64,000 nt of DNA. It comes from Bifidobacterium pullorum subsp. saeculare (GTDB lineage: Bacteria > Actinomycetota > Actinomycetes > Actinomycetales > Bifidobacteriaceae). The notes below the pieces were generated by a model. It saw only the letters and a list, made by a program, of their open reading frames with translations. It ran no database searches and was not told the origin of the DNA. The stretch spans positions 124,001 through 188,000 of the forward strand of contig NZ_JACLYU010000001.1 of assembly GCF_016899725.1 (NCBI RefSeq), given 5' to 3'. Position numbers and translations under genes: made by a program. Below, one piece after another: positions 8,868 to 17,619 of the stretch (the first letter of the stretch is position 1; every line of letters begins with the position of its first letter).

Positions 8868-10570
8868 GCGTCAAGCGTCCGATGGGCACCGAAACCGAAT
8901 ACGCTGTCTCCTCGCCCGGCGACCCGCACGCCCAGCCCGTGCGACTGAGCTTCGAGGTCGTCAAAGCCGCCGCCGACCCCGCCCGCGCGCATATCCGCTG
9001 GGATTACCGCCAGGAGGATCCGGTCAACGACATGCGTGGCACCCGCCTCGACCGCGCCGCCGCCCGGCCGGACATGCTCACCGACGCCCCCCAGCTCGAC
9101 ATCGCCAACGTCATCGCCCCCAACGGCGGCCGCATCTACGTGGACCACGCCCACCCCGAGTACTCGGCGCCCGAAACCCTCGACCCCTTCGACGCGGTGG
9201 CCTACGACCACGCCGGCGACCTGCTCATGCGCCAGGCCGCAGGGCGGGCGGCCACCGCAGCCGGCCGGCCCGTTGCGCTGCACCGCAACAACGTGGACGG
9301 CAAAGGCGCCAGCTGGGGCACGCATGAGAACTACACGATGGCGCGCGCCGTGCCGTTCGGCCACGTGGCCGCGCTGATGACCGCACATTTCGTCACCCGC
9401 CAGACCTGGGCCGGCTCCGGACGCGTGGGACTGGGGGAGCGCAGCGAGTCGGCCGGCTACCAGCTGAGCCAGCGGGCCGACTACATCCACTCCCGGATCG
9501 GCCTGCAGACCACCTTCGACCGTCCGATCGTCAACACCCGCGACGAACCCCACGCCCCCGCGGACCGGCGCCGTCTGCACGTCATCGTCGGCGACGCCAA
9601 CCGCATGGACGTCCCCCAGGCGCTCAAGCTCGGCACCACGAGCATGCTGCTGTGGCTGCTCGAACACGCCGACGAGGCGGGCGTCGATCTGGCGGGACTG
9701 CTCGCGCGGCTCGCCCTCGCCGACCCGGTGGACGCCATGCACACCGTCTCCCACGACTTGACGCTCGCCGCCCCGCTGGCGGTGGAGGACGGCGCCTCGG
9801 TCACCGCCTGGCAGACGCAGGTGCTGCTGCGCGCCGCCGTCTACCAGGCCGGCGCGGCCATCCACGGCACCGACACCCGCGGCGAGCCGCTGTGGCCCGA
9901 CCGTCCCACGCGCAACATCATGGCGATGTGGGGGCAGGCGCTCGCGGACGTGGCCGCCGTGCGCCACGCCTCCGACGACGAACGCCTCACGATGGCGGGC
10001 CCGGCCTCCCGCCTCGAATGGCTGCTTAAATGGCAGCTGCTCGAACGCCTGCGCCGCAAAACCGGCTGCGGCTGGGACGACGCGCGCCTGCGCGCCCTCG
10101 ACCTGCGTTGGGCGGCGCTCGACCCCGCGGCCAGCGTGTTCGACCGCGTCGCCGGACACGCCGAGCGTCTGACGGACGCCGCGGCGCTGGCCCATGCCGC
10201 GGCCGAACCGCCCGAGGACACGCGCGCCTGGCTGCGCGCGAAGGCGGTGCGCCGCTGGCCCGAGGCCATCGTGGCCGCCAGCTGGACCCATCTGACCGTG
10301 CGCGTGCATCCGGCCGACGCCGAGGCGCCGGCCGGAAGCGGACTCGCCGACGTCTACGGCAACGCGAGCCGCGCCGCCAGCCGGCCCGGCGACCTGTTCA
10401 CCCTGGCGATGGCCGAGCCGGACAGCTACGGGAAGGACGCCTGCGAGGCGGCCGCCCCCGGCATCGGCGCGGCATTGGACGCGGATCCGGCCGCCCCCGG
10501 TGCGCGCACCCCCGCCGACTGGCTGGCGGCCATTGCCTCCGGCACCCGCCGCACGACGGTAGAATCGTGA
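8864..10570 (+). CDS. dop: Pup deamidase/depupylase
   Basis: A 568-residue member of the carboxylate-amine ligase-like Dop/PafA family. It begins with MGTETEYAVS, the nucleotide and metal site of the family. It keeps LDIANVIAPNGGRIYVDHAHPEYSAPE-type residues and the segment NNVDGKGASWGTHENY typical of Dop rather than PafA. Dop removes Pup from substrates and, where Pup ends in Gln, deamidates it. Because Pup here already ends in Glu, only the depupylase role is needed. It is somewhat longer than the usual 500 residues. It starts inside the arc stop (ATGA). Confidence 0.92.
   Translation: MSVKRPMGTETEYAVSSPGDPHAQPVRLSFEVVKAAADPARAHIRWDYRQEDPVNDMRGTRLDRAAARPDMLTDAPQLDIANVIAPNGGRIYVDHAHPEYSAPETLDPFDAVAYDHAGDLLMRQAAGRAATAAGRPVALHRNNVDGKGASWGTHENYTMARAVPFGHVAALMTAHFVTRQTWAGSGRVGLGERSESAGYQLSQRADYIHSRIGLQTTFDRPIVNTRDEPHAPADRRRLHVIVGDANRMDVPQALKLGTTSMLLWLLEHADEAGVDLAGLLARLALADPVDAMHTVSHDLTLAAPLAVEDGASVTAWQTQVLLRAAVYQAGAAIHGTDTRGEPLWPDRPTRNIMAMWGQALADVAAVRHASDDERLTMAGPASRLEWLLKWQLLERLRRKTGCGWDDARLRALDLRWAALDPAASVFDRVAGHAERLTDAAALAHAAAEPPEDTRAWLRAKAVRRWPEAIVAASWTHLTVRVHPADAEAPAGSGLADVYGNASRAASRPGDLFTLAMAEPDSYGKDACEAAAPGIGAALDADPAAPGARTPADWLAAIASGTRRTTVES
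10560..10565 (+). promoter_or_regulatory. Possible internal promoter at the dop stop
   Basis: TAGAAT overlaps the dop stop region. Its predicted start point is a few bases before ATG 10579, so it could drive the IMPase-like gene, pup and pafA independently of the upstream half of the operon. Confidence 0.25.
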
Positions 10571-10588
10571 ATCGATCGATGAAGCATA

Positions 10589-10597
10589 CCCCCCCCC
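10589..10597 (+). repeat. C9 homopolymer tract
   Basis: Nine consecutive C residues lie between two possible in-frame starts (10579 and 10612) of the IMPase-like gene. Such tracts are prone to slippage. Confidence 0.8.
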
Positions 10598-10611
10598 AAG
10601 AGACGAGACGA

Positions 10612-11463
10612 ATGCCCATGGAACTCCGTGACCTGACCAAACGCGTCGCCGAGGTCGCCCAGGCCGCCGGCGAGCACGCGCTGCACGACCAAGCCAACCC
10701 GCACGACCTGTCCACCCCGCGCGACCCCAACGACCACACCAAGTTCACCGCCGAAGTGGACGGCAAGCTCGTGCGGTACATCGAGACCAAGCTCGCCGCC
10801 ATCGACCCCCTCGACGGCTGGTGGCGCGACCGGCCCGACCAGGTGGAGCCCGGCCAGCGCTTCTGGTGCGTGGGCACCATCGACGGCGCCATCAACTACA
10901 TCCGCAACATGAGCGAGTGGACCGTCACCATCTCCATGTTCGAGGTGAACGAGGAACGCTCCGCCCGACCGATGATCGGCGTCGTGCGCGCGCCCGCCCT
11001 CGGCCTGACCTACATGGCCGCCCGCGACCGCGGCGCGATCCGCGTGCGCCGCACCCCCCTCGGCGAGAAAAGCGAGAACATCATGCCCTCGATCACCGAC
11101 TCCCTCGACGGCGCGGTGATCAGCTACGGCATGTCGTACATCCCCGAGGAATCGAAGCATGCGCTCGAGGTGGTGGCAGCGCTCGCCGGACGCCCCTCCG
11201 ACATCAAGCGCGTCGGCCCGGCCTCCCTCGACCTGTGCAAGGTGGCCGACGGCACCTACGACGCCTACTTCGAGCCGCATCTGCACGCCTGGGACGTGCC
11301 CGCCGTGTCCGCCGGCGGCCTGGTCCTGCGCGAGGCGCAGGGCTACTTCCGCCGGTGGAACGGCGACCATGTGCACTGGCGTTCCGAGAACGACGTCGTG
11401 GCCACGAACGGCCTGATCAACGACGACCTCATGCCCTATCTCAAGAACCATTGGAGGGACTGA
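10612..11463 (+). CDS. Inositol monophosphatase-like protein, catalytic motifs altered
   Basis: A 283-residue protein (294 if ATG 10579 is used) with the fold of the inositol monophosphatase/HisN family. The usual metal motif DPxDGTxNF reads VGTIDGAINYI, so the first Asp and the Thr are replaced by Gly and Ala. The upstream Glu-Glu pair (GEE) is not recognisable; the sequence there is DPLDGWWRDRPD. The C-terminal WDVPAV keeps the Asp of the WDxAA motif. Loss of these ligands suggests weak or no phosphatase activity. It sits between dop and pup and ends three bases before pup, so it is expressed with the pupylation genes. Family membership is clear; function is unknown. Confidence 0.75.
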   Translation: MPMELRDLTKRVAEVAQAAGEHALHDQANPHDLSTPRDPNDHTKFTAEVDGKLVRYIETKLAAIDPLDGWWRDRPDQVEPGQRFWCVGTIDGAINYIRNMSEWTVTISMFEVNEERSARPMIGVVRAPALGLTYMAARDRGAIRVRRTPLGEKSENIMPSITDSLDGAVISYGMSYIPEESKHALEVVAALAGRPSDIKRVGPASLDLCKVADGTYDAYFEPHLHAWDVPAVSAGGLVLREAQGYFRRWNGDHVHWRSENDVVATNGLINDDLMPYLKNHWRD

Positions 11464-11466
11464 CCG

Positions 11467-11670
11467 ATGCCACAGGAATCCATGCGCGCCGAGGCGGCCG
11501 GCGAACAGCGCCGCGAGCAGGAGACGCAGGCCGCCGGCTCCGGCGCCGCCCGCGAGCAGGCCGGCGAGCAGATCGACGTGCTCGACGCCGTGCTCGACGA
11601 CATCGAGACGACGCTGGAGACCAACGCCGAGGAATACGTGAGCAGCTTCGTGCAGAAGGGCGGCGAGTGA
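11467..11670 (+). CDS. pup: Prokaryotic ubiquitin-like protein Pup
   Basis: A 67-residue modifier that PafA attaches through its C-terminal glutamate to lysines of target proteins. It is highly charged, with little hydrophobic core, as in other Pups. The C-terminal half contains IDVLDAVLDDIETTLETNAE and FVQKGGE. The last three residues are Gly-Gly-Glu, so no deamidation is required before ligation. A GGAGGG sequence precedes ATG 11467. It overlaps pafA as TGATG. Confidence 0.95.
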   Translation: MPQESMRAEAAGEQRREQETQAAGSGAAREQAGEQIDVLDAVLDDIETTLETNAEEYVSSFVQKGGE

Positions 11671-13109
11671 TGCCGCAGCTGCGCGACAGCGGCACCAGAG
11701 ACCTGACGCACCGCGAACCCGTCCCGGCCGCCGAGCTGGACGGGTTCGCCCGTATCTTCGGCCTGGAGACCGAGTACGGCGTCTCCGTGACCGGCGCCGG
11801 CCGGCCCGTGGACGCCGGCCGCGTGGCGATGGAGATGTTCCGTCCGGTCGTCTCTAGGTCCCGTTCCACCAACGCCTACCTGCCCAACGGCTCCCGCCTG
11901 TACCTGGACGTCGGTTCGCACCCCGAGTACGCCACCGCCGAGGCGCGCGACCCGTCGACCGCGCTCGCCCAGGACCTCGCCGGGGAACGCATCATGGCCA
12001 GGCTCGCCCAGGGGGCGCAGGACCGCCTGCGCGGCGAACTGGGGGAGCGCGCCCGCATCCACGTGTTCAAGAACAACGCCGACAGCGCCGGCCACTCCTT
12101 CGGCTGCCACGAGAACTACCTGGTGCGGCGCATCGTGCCGCTGCCGCTCATCGAGGCGCAGCTGCTGCCGTTCCTGGTGACCCGCCAGCTCTACACCGGC
12201 GCCGGCCGCCTTGCCGACGGCGGCTACCAGATCACGCAGCGCGCCGACTTCCTCGACGAGGCCGTCTCCTCCGCCACCACCCGCGCCCGTCCGATGGTCA
12301 ACACCCGCGACGAACCCCACGCCGACCCCGAGGCGTTCCGCCGGCTGCACGTCATCATCGGCGACTCCAACCGCTCCCAATGGGCCACCTGGATGAAGCT
12401 GGCCACCACGCATCTGGTGCTGTGTGCGATCGAGGACGCGGTGCGCCGCGACGTGCCATGCGGCGCCGAAGGCCTGGCCCTGGCCGATCCGGCCGCCGCG
12501 AACCGCGCGGTGAGCCGTTTCCTCGACGACCCTGCCGCGCCGCTGGCCCTGGCCGACGGCGGCGCGATGAGCGCGCTGGCCATGCAACGGCGCTACCTGG
12601 ACCTGGCGGGCGCCTTTGCCGCCAGCCATCCCGAGGCCGTGCCCGCGGGTCCGGACGTGCTCGGCGAATGGTCGTGCGCGCTGGACGCCCTGGAATCCGG
12701 CGACTGGGATGTGCTGGCCGACCGGGTGGATTGGGCGGCCAAACGCCGCCTGCTCGCCGCCTACCGCCGCCGCCATCCGGAGGCATCGGACGCACGGCTC
12801 GAGGCGCTGGAACTCGACTACCATGACATCGCCAACGGCCGTGCCTACGCCGCGCTGCTCGCCCATGGCGGGATGCGACGGCTGGCCGACGGCGCCATCG
12901 CCGCGCAGGCCGTCCAGGATCCGCCGTCGGACACCCGCGCCGCCCTGCGCGGCGCCTTCGTGCGCCAGGCCACCCAGGCCGGGGCCCGTTTCTCCTGCGA
13001 TTGGACGACGCTGCGGCTGCTCGAGCCGGTGGCGGCCGAGGCGACGTTGCTCGACCCGTTCTCCACGGCGGCGGACGGTGCCTATGCGCGGCTGATGCGC
13101 GCGCTGTGA
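11670..13109 (+). CDS. pafA: Pup-protein ligase
   Basis: A 479-residue ligase that uses ATP to activate the C-terminal Glu of Pup and join it to substrate lysines. Family features are in order: FGLETEYGVS near the N terminus (ATP and metal ligands), SRLYLDVGSHPEYATAEARD with the catalytic Asp, FKNNADSAGHSFGCHENYLV, QITQRADFL and NTRDEPHAD. Length fits the family. The ATG shares one base with the pup stop. In proteasome-bearing actinobacteria prcB and prcA lie between pup and pafA; here they are directly adjacent. Confidence 0.95.
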   Translation: MPQLRDSGTRDLTHREPVPAAELDGFARIFGLETEYGVSVTGAGRPVDAGRVAMEMFRPVVSRSRSTNAYLPNGSRLYLDVGSHPEYATAEARDPSTALAQDLAGERIMARLAQGAQDRLRGELGERARIHVFKNNADSAGHSFGCHENYLVRRIVPLPLIEAQLLPFLVTRQLYTGAGRLADGGYQITQRADFLDEAVSSATTRARPMVNTRDEPHADPEAFRRLHVIIGDSNRSQWATWMKLATTHLVLCAIEDAVRRDVPCGAEGLALADPAAANRAVSRFLDDPAAPLALADGGAMSALAMQRRYLDLAGAFAASHPEAVPAGPDVLGEWSCALDALESGDWDVLADRVDWAAKRRLLAAYRRRHPEASDARLEALELDYHDIANGRAYAALLAHGGMRRLADGAIAAQAVQDPPSDTRAALRGAFVRQATQAGARFSCDWTTLRLLEPVAAEATLLDPFSTAADGAYARLMRAL

Positions 13110-13136
13110 GGCCCGGGACCTGCCCTGCGGATATGG

Positions 13137-13167
13137 AAAACCCCGACCGTCGATGGTCGGGGTTTTT
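13137..13167. terminator. Bidirectional terminator between pafA and hup
   Basis: An 8-bp GC-rich stem (13141-13148 with 13155-13162) is flanked by AAAA on the left and TTTTT on the right. It can end transcription of the pafA operon and of the convergent HU gene. Confidence 0.85.
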
Positions 13168-13195
13168 CCTTATGCCTGGTGCAGACAACCAAGTC

Positions 13196-13477
13196 TCACT
13201 GGGTGACGGCCTTCTTGAGCAGAGAGCCGGCGGAGATGCGCACGCCGTAGGTGGCGGGGATCTCGATGGTCTCGCCGGTGCGCGGGTTGCGGCCCGTGCG
13301 GGCGGCGCGCTTGACACGCTCGGCGGAGAACAGGCCGGTCAGCTTCAGGCCCTCGCCGGACTGCATGGCCTCGACGAAGACATCCTGGAACGCGTTGACG
13401 GCGGCCTCGGCCTGAGCCTTGGTCAGGTTGGACTTCTGGGCGATCTTCGAAACGAGATCAGACTTGTTGTATGCCAT
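13196..13477 (-). CDS. hup: DNA-binding protein HU
   Basis: A 93-residue histone-like protein that bends and compacts DNA. The sequence MAYNKSDLVSKIAQK, the FxxxERVKRAARTGRNPRTG beta-arm region and the IPATYGVRISAG segment are typical of HU. The start is ATG 13477, with AAGGA just upstream, rather than the longer open frame. It lies alone between two convergent or divergent units, with its own 5' untranslated region of at least 50 bases. Confidence 0.95.
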   Translation of the reverse strand: MAYNKSDLVSKIAQKSNLTKAQAEAAVNAFQDVFVEAMQSGEGLKLTGLFSAERVKRAARTGRNPRTGETIEIPATYGVRISAGSLLKKAVTQ

Positions 13478-13557
13478 AAAGCATCCTTCTTTATCTCGGG
13501 GGACAGTCAGACTCAATGCCCGTCCCTTGGTACATCACCGATGATAGCGCACAATGC

Positions 13558-13587
13558 CGGAAAACCGCGCATCCGTGGGGTTTTCCG
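13558..13587 (-). terminator. Possible terminator of the 823-residue membrane protein gene
   Basis: A 9-bp stem (13558-13566 with 13579-13587) rich in A/T at its base lies 30 bases after the stop of the minus-strand gene. Confidence 0.35.
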
Positions 13588-13616
13588 ACCCTTCGTCATC
13601 GATTGTCCACGCCGAT

Positions 13617-16088
13617 TCACACCAGGTTGTGCCGGTCGAGCCAGCGCATCGCCAGCGCACCCAGCGGGATGCGCAGCCAGTAGAACGCCACGCGGAACAC
13701 CAGCGTCGCCGACAGCGCCACCGCGCTAGGCACGCCCACGCCGGCGAACGCGAAGGTGAGCGCCGCCTCCACACCGCCCAGGCCGCCCGGCGTCGGCACG
13801 GCCGAGCCCAGCGCGTAGGCGAGCATGAACAGGAACACCGTCTCGAGGAGACTCGTGCGTTGGCCGAAGGCCAGCAGCGCCACCCAGAACCCCAGGGCGG
13901 TCGCGAGGTTGAGCACCAGCATGCCGGCCACGCTCACCGCCAGCTGGCGGGGCTGGCTGAGCACGTCGGCCAGCTGGCGCACATACGCGCCGACCAGCGG
14001 CAGCAGCCGTTCGATGACCAGATGGCGCAACGGCGGCACCATCATCGCCACGGCGGCGGCCATCGCGAGCACGCCGATCACCACGATGAGCGTGTTCGCG
14101 GGGATCATGCCCGTCAACGCGTTATGGCCGGTGAACAGGCCGAGCAGCAGGATGAGCGCGACCGTGCCGCCATAGTAGACGGCGAGCACGGCGCTCATGA
14201 TGGCCGTGGCCTTGGTGTTGCGGTAGCCGCTGCGGCGCAGGTACTGCAGGTTGACGAAGGCGGGGCCCACGCCCGCCGGCATCGAGACGACCGTGAACCC
14301 GGCGGCCGCCTGCGACATGAACAGGCCCATCGGCGTACGCTTGCCCCGGTCCATGAACGCGCCCAGCTCGATGGCCGAGCCGACCCAGGCGACGAAGCCC
14401 AGCGCCACGCAGATCAGCGCCATCACCGGATTCGCGTTCCTGACGGCGGCGATCACCTCGTCCGGCTTGAGCTGGGTGAACACGACGGCCACGGCCACGA
14501 CGAGCAGCGCCAGGCCCACGAAGGAGCGCAGCGAGAACCGGCTGATCGTCACCGGCTCCATCGTCTCCGCCACCGCCTCGTCCACCAGCGCCTTGAGCCG
14601 GTCGCGCAGCTGCGCGAGCAGTGTCTTGTCCCACTGCGCAAGGGCGCGCGTGGCGGCCGGCACCGCCGCCTTCTGCACGAAGGGAGCCAGCGAGGCCAGC
14701 TCGCCGTCGCTCCAGGTGGCGCGGGCGGCCGCCAGCGTGCGGTCGACGCCGATGAGCGCGGCGAGCAGGGCGAGCAGCTGCACCTGGTCGAGCGCCACAT
14801 TGGCGGGGGTGCTCGCATCGTCGCCGTTCTGCCAGCCGGCGAGGATGGGCGTGCCGCTTTCCAGCCGGGCCAAGGTGGCGGGCGCGATGCGCCGGTGCGT
14901 GTAGCCGTGGCGGTTCGCCACCGACAGGTAGCGCATGAGGCCCGCCGCGTCGTCGTCCGTCAGCGTGTTGAGATTGCAAGGCGTCATCGCTTCGGCGCCG
15001 CGCAGCACCAGGATCGAGGATTCGCCGGTGTCCGCGATGCCGTAGGCCTCCGGCGTGGGCAGCCCCGCGTTCCGCAGTCCCAGCATCATGCCCAGATGAT
15101 GCTGGGTGACCTCGCGCGTGGACCGGTCGCGGCGCGTGGGCATGCCGGTGAAACGCACCCAGTGCCACAGCTGGCGCAGATAGCCGGCGGCGCGCACCTG
15201 GCTGTCGAGCACGGAGACGACGTAGCTGCGGCCGTGCCGGTCGGTCATGTCATAGATGCGCGACCCCTCGACCAGGTCGTCGTCCAATGTGGCGCCGAGC
15301 GAGCCGCCCGGCTCGCCCACCTCGTGGCGGCGCTCCAAGGAGACCGGGTCGAGGCCGATGCCGCGCAGCGCCTCGACGACCTGCCCTCCCCAGGCGCCCT
15401 GGTTCTCGGTGCCGGCCGCGAACCGCACCAGCATGCCGATGAAACGCCCGGTGGCCAGGGACACGAGCACGCCCGCCACCGAATGCCAGGAGAGCACGAC
15501 GAGCAGCAGCGCCACCGCGCACAGGATGGTCCAGCCCCATTTGACGGTCGCGCGGATGCGCCGGGGGCCGGCGGCGGTCAGGAACGCGGCGATGCCCGCG
15601 TAGAAGTCGGGCAGCAGCGTGGAGCCGAACGCGGTGACCGGAGACAGCAACGCGGTGGCCAACGCCGGCAGCGGCACCGCGGAGATCGCCAGCGACAGTC
15701 CCCAGGCGGCCGCGTAGCCGCCGAACATCGCGACGATCGCGGCGACGGTCTGCGCCCATTGCCGGCCCACGAGCAGGTGGACGATGACCGAGACGACGAC
15801 CGCGACCGTCGCCAGCTGCGTGAGCATCGAGGCGGGCAGGTCCGCCAGCCAGCTGAGCGCATGGCCGGCGTGCTGCACGTCGCTTTCCACGCCCATCGTG
15901 ATGCCGCGCAGATAGGTGGCGAAGAACATGATGACGGCCGCGAGCAGCACGGAGGCCGCCGCGTGCAGCAGGTCGCCGAAGTCGTGCGTGCGGTGCGGGG
16001 GAACGTCGTCGATGCGAACGCCGCCGCTCCCGTCGGGCGGGCAGGCGGCGGCGTTCTCGGCGACGGCAGGGTCGTCGTGGGCGCTCAT
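13617..16088 (-). CDS. Large membrane protein with C-terminal flippase-like (LPG synthase TM) domain
   Basis: An 823-residue protein in three parts. Residues about 40-230 hold roughly six hydrophobic helices. Residues about 250-510 are soluble and look kinase-like (RSYVVSVLDSQ, LGMMLGLRNAGLPTPEAYG, SILVLRGAE), similar in style to lipid or ABC1-type kinases but without motifs clear enough to claim activity. Residues about 520-823 form the transmembrane domain of the lysylphosphatidylglycerol synthase/UPF0104 type, with SMPAGVGPAFVNLQYLRRSGY and SAVPTPGGLGGVEAA. There is no aminoacyl-transferase domain. A role in moving or modifying envelope lipids is likely but unproven. It lies 34 bases downstream of purB on the same strand. 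Confidence 0.75.
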   Translation of the reverse strand: MSAHDDPAVAENAAACPPDGSGGVRIDDVPPHRTHDFGDLLHAAASVLLAAVIMFFATYLRGITMGVESDVQHAGHALSWLADLPASMLTQLATVAVVVSVIVHLLVGRQWAQTVAAIVAMFGGYAAAWGLSLAISAVPLPALATALLSPVTAFGSTLLPDFYAGIAAFLTAAGPRRIRATVKWGWTILCAVALLLVVLSWHSVAGVLVSLATGRFIGMLVRFAAGTENQGAWGGQVVEALRGIGLDPVSLERRHEVGEPGGSLGATLDDDLVEGSRIYDMTDRHGRSYVVSVLDSQVRAAGYLRQLWHWVRFTGMPTRRDRSTREVTQHHLGMMLGLRNAGLPTPEAYGIADTGESSILVLRGAEAMTPCNLNTLTDDDAAGLMRYLSVANRHGYTHRRIAPATLARLESGTPILAGWQNGDDASTPANVALDQVQLLALLAALIGVDRTLAAARATWSDGELASLAPFVQKAAVPAATRALAQWDKTLLAQLRDRLKALVDEAVAETMEPVTISRFSLRSFVGLALLVVAVAVVFTQLKPDEVIAAVRNANPVMALICVALGFVAWVGSAIELGAFMDRGKRTPMGLFMSQAAAGFTVVSMPAGVGPAFVNLQYLRRSGYRNTKATAIMSAVLAVYYGGTVALILLLGLFTGHNALTGMIPANTLIVVIGVLAMAAAVAMMVPPLRHLVIERLLPLVGAYVRQLADVLSQPRQLAVSVAGMLVLNLATALGFWVALLAFGQRTSLLETVFLFMLAYALGSAVPTPGGLGGVEAALTFAFAGVGVPSAVALSATLVFRVAFYWLRIPLGALAMRWLDRHNLV

Positions 16089-16122
16089 AGGTGGGTGCAG
16101 CCTCGATTCGACGTCGGATGGG

Positions 16123-17559
16123 TCAGCGGTCGAAGTCGACGAGCCTGGCGGCCACGCCGGTGTAGGTGGCGGGGGTCAGTGCCTTGAGCCGGGCGGCGGT
16201 GGCGGGGTCGAAGGACTGCTCGTCGATGAAGGCCTCCACCTGCTCGCGGCTGATCTCATGGCCGCGCATGAGCTGCTTGACCTTCTCGTACGGCTTGTCC
16301 ATGCCGGGCAGCCCCCTGAGCTCGCAGGCGCGCATCGCGGTCTGGATCGGCTCGCCGAGCACCTCCCAGTTCGAGTCGAGCTCGCGTTCGATGACGATCC
16401 GGTTCGGGTGGATGGACTCCAGGCCGCCCATGAGGTTGTCGAGGGCGAGCAGCGAGTAGCCCAGGGCGGAGCCGATGTTGCGCTGAGTGGTGGAGTCGGT
16501 CAGGTCGCGCTGCCAGCGGGACTCGACCAGCGTGGCGGACAGCGTGTCCAGCAGCGAGCAGGAGAGCTCCAGGTTCGCCTCCGCGTTCTCGAAGCGGATC
16601 GGGTTGACCTTGTGCGGCATCGTGGAGGAGCCCGTGGCACCCTTGACCGGCACCTGCGCGAACACGCCGCGCGAGATGTACATCCACACGTCCACGCACA
16701 GATTGTGCATGATGCGGTTCGCATGGGCCACGGTGGAGTACAGCTCCGCCTGCCAGTCATGGCTTTCGATCTGCGTGGTCAGCGGATTCCAGGTCAGCCC
16801 CATGCGCTCGGTGACGAACTCGCGCGACACCGCGATCCAGTCCACGTCCGGGCAGGCGGCCAGATGCGCGCCGAAGGTGCCGGTGGCGCCGTTGATCTTG
16901 CCCAGGTACTCCTGCGCCTCCAGATGGCGCAGCTGGCGGGTCAGGCGGTACACGTACACCGCCAGCTCCTTGCCTAGCGTGGTGGGCGTGGCCGGCTGGC
17001 CGTGCGTCAGGGACAGCAGCGGCATGTCGCGGTACTCGTCCGCCTTGCCCGCCAGATGGTCGATGATGCGGCGGTAGGCCGGCAGCCACACCTGCTCCAT
17101 CGCGTTCTTCACGCAGCGGGCGATGGACAGGTTGTTGATGTCCTCCGAGGTGCAGGCGAAATGCACGAGCGTCTTGAGGCGGTCGTCGAGATGCGTGAGC
17201 TCGGCCGGGGCCTTGTCGATCTGGTCGTCGATGTAATACTCCACGGCCTTCACATCATGGTGGGTGACGGCCTCGTGGGCGGCGTGCGCGGCGATGCCCT
17301 CGGCGCCGAAGTCCTCGGGGATGGCGCGCAGGAACGCCTGCTCGGCCTCGGTGAACGGGGCCACGCCCTCGACGATGGGCTGGTTGCCGTTGCCATCGAA
17401 GCCGTTGGCCAGCAGGATCATCCACTCGACCTCCACGCGCATGCGTTCGCGGTTGAGGGCGGGCTCGCTCAGATACTCCACCAGCGGGGCGGTCTGGCGG
17501 TGGTACCGGCCGTCGAGGGAGGTCAATGCGATTGCGGGGGTGATGTCGGTGAGCTTCAT
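16123..17559 (-). CDS. purB: Adenylosuccinate lyase
   Basis: A 478-residue enzyme that splits adenylosuccinate and SAICAR in purine synthesis. The fumarase-superfamily signature GSSTMPHKVNPIRFENAEAN is intact and holds the mobile catalytic Ser loop. Other conserved segments are TSEDINNLS and LTHGQPATPTT. The length matches the E. coli-type enzyme. The start ATG 17559 gives MKLTDITPAIALTSLDGRY, the usual N terminus of this subgroup. Confidence 0.95.
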   Translation of the reverse strand: MKLTDITPAIALTSLDGRYHRQTAPLVEYLSEPALNRERMRVEVEWMILLANGFDGNGNQPIVEGVAPFTEAEQAFLRAIPEDFGAEGIAAHAAHEAVTHHDVKAVEYYIDDQIDKAPAELTHLDDRLKTLVHFACTSEDINNLSIARCVKNAMEQVWLPAYRRIIDHLAGKADEYRDMPLLSLTHGQPATPTTLGKELAVYVYRLTRQLRHLEAQEYLGKINGATGTFGAHLAACPDVDWIAVSREFVTERMGLTWNPLTTQIESHDWQAELYSTVAHANRIMHNLCVDVWMYISRGVFAQVPVKGATGSSTMPHKVNPIRFENAEANLELSCSLLDTLSATLVESRWQRDLTDSTTQRNIGSALGYSLLALDNLMGGLESIHPNRIVIERELDSNWEVLGEPIQTAMRACELRGLPGMDKPYEKVKQLMRGHEISREQVEAFIDEQSFDPATAARLKALTPATYTGVAARLVDFDR

Positions 17560-17619
17560 GCCTCACAAGGGTAGCGCCACCCCGCGAAGGGGCCGCGGCC
17601 CGTCCCGGCCCCGCCCGGC

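Noticed and set aside
13554-16187. Very long plus-strand open frame rich in His, Arg, Gly
   Set aside because: It is a reading-frame shadow of the minus-strand membrane protein; the composition is non-biological and no domain is recognisable.
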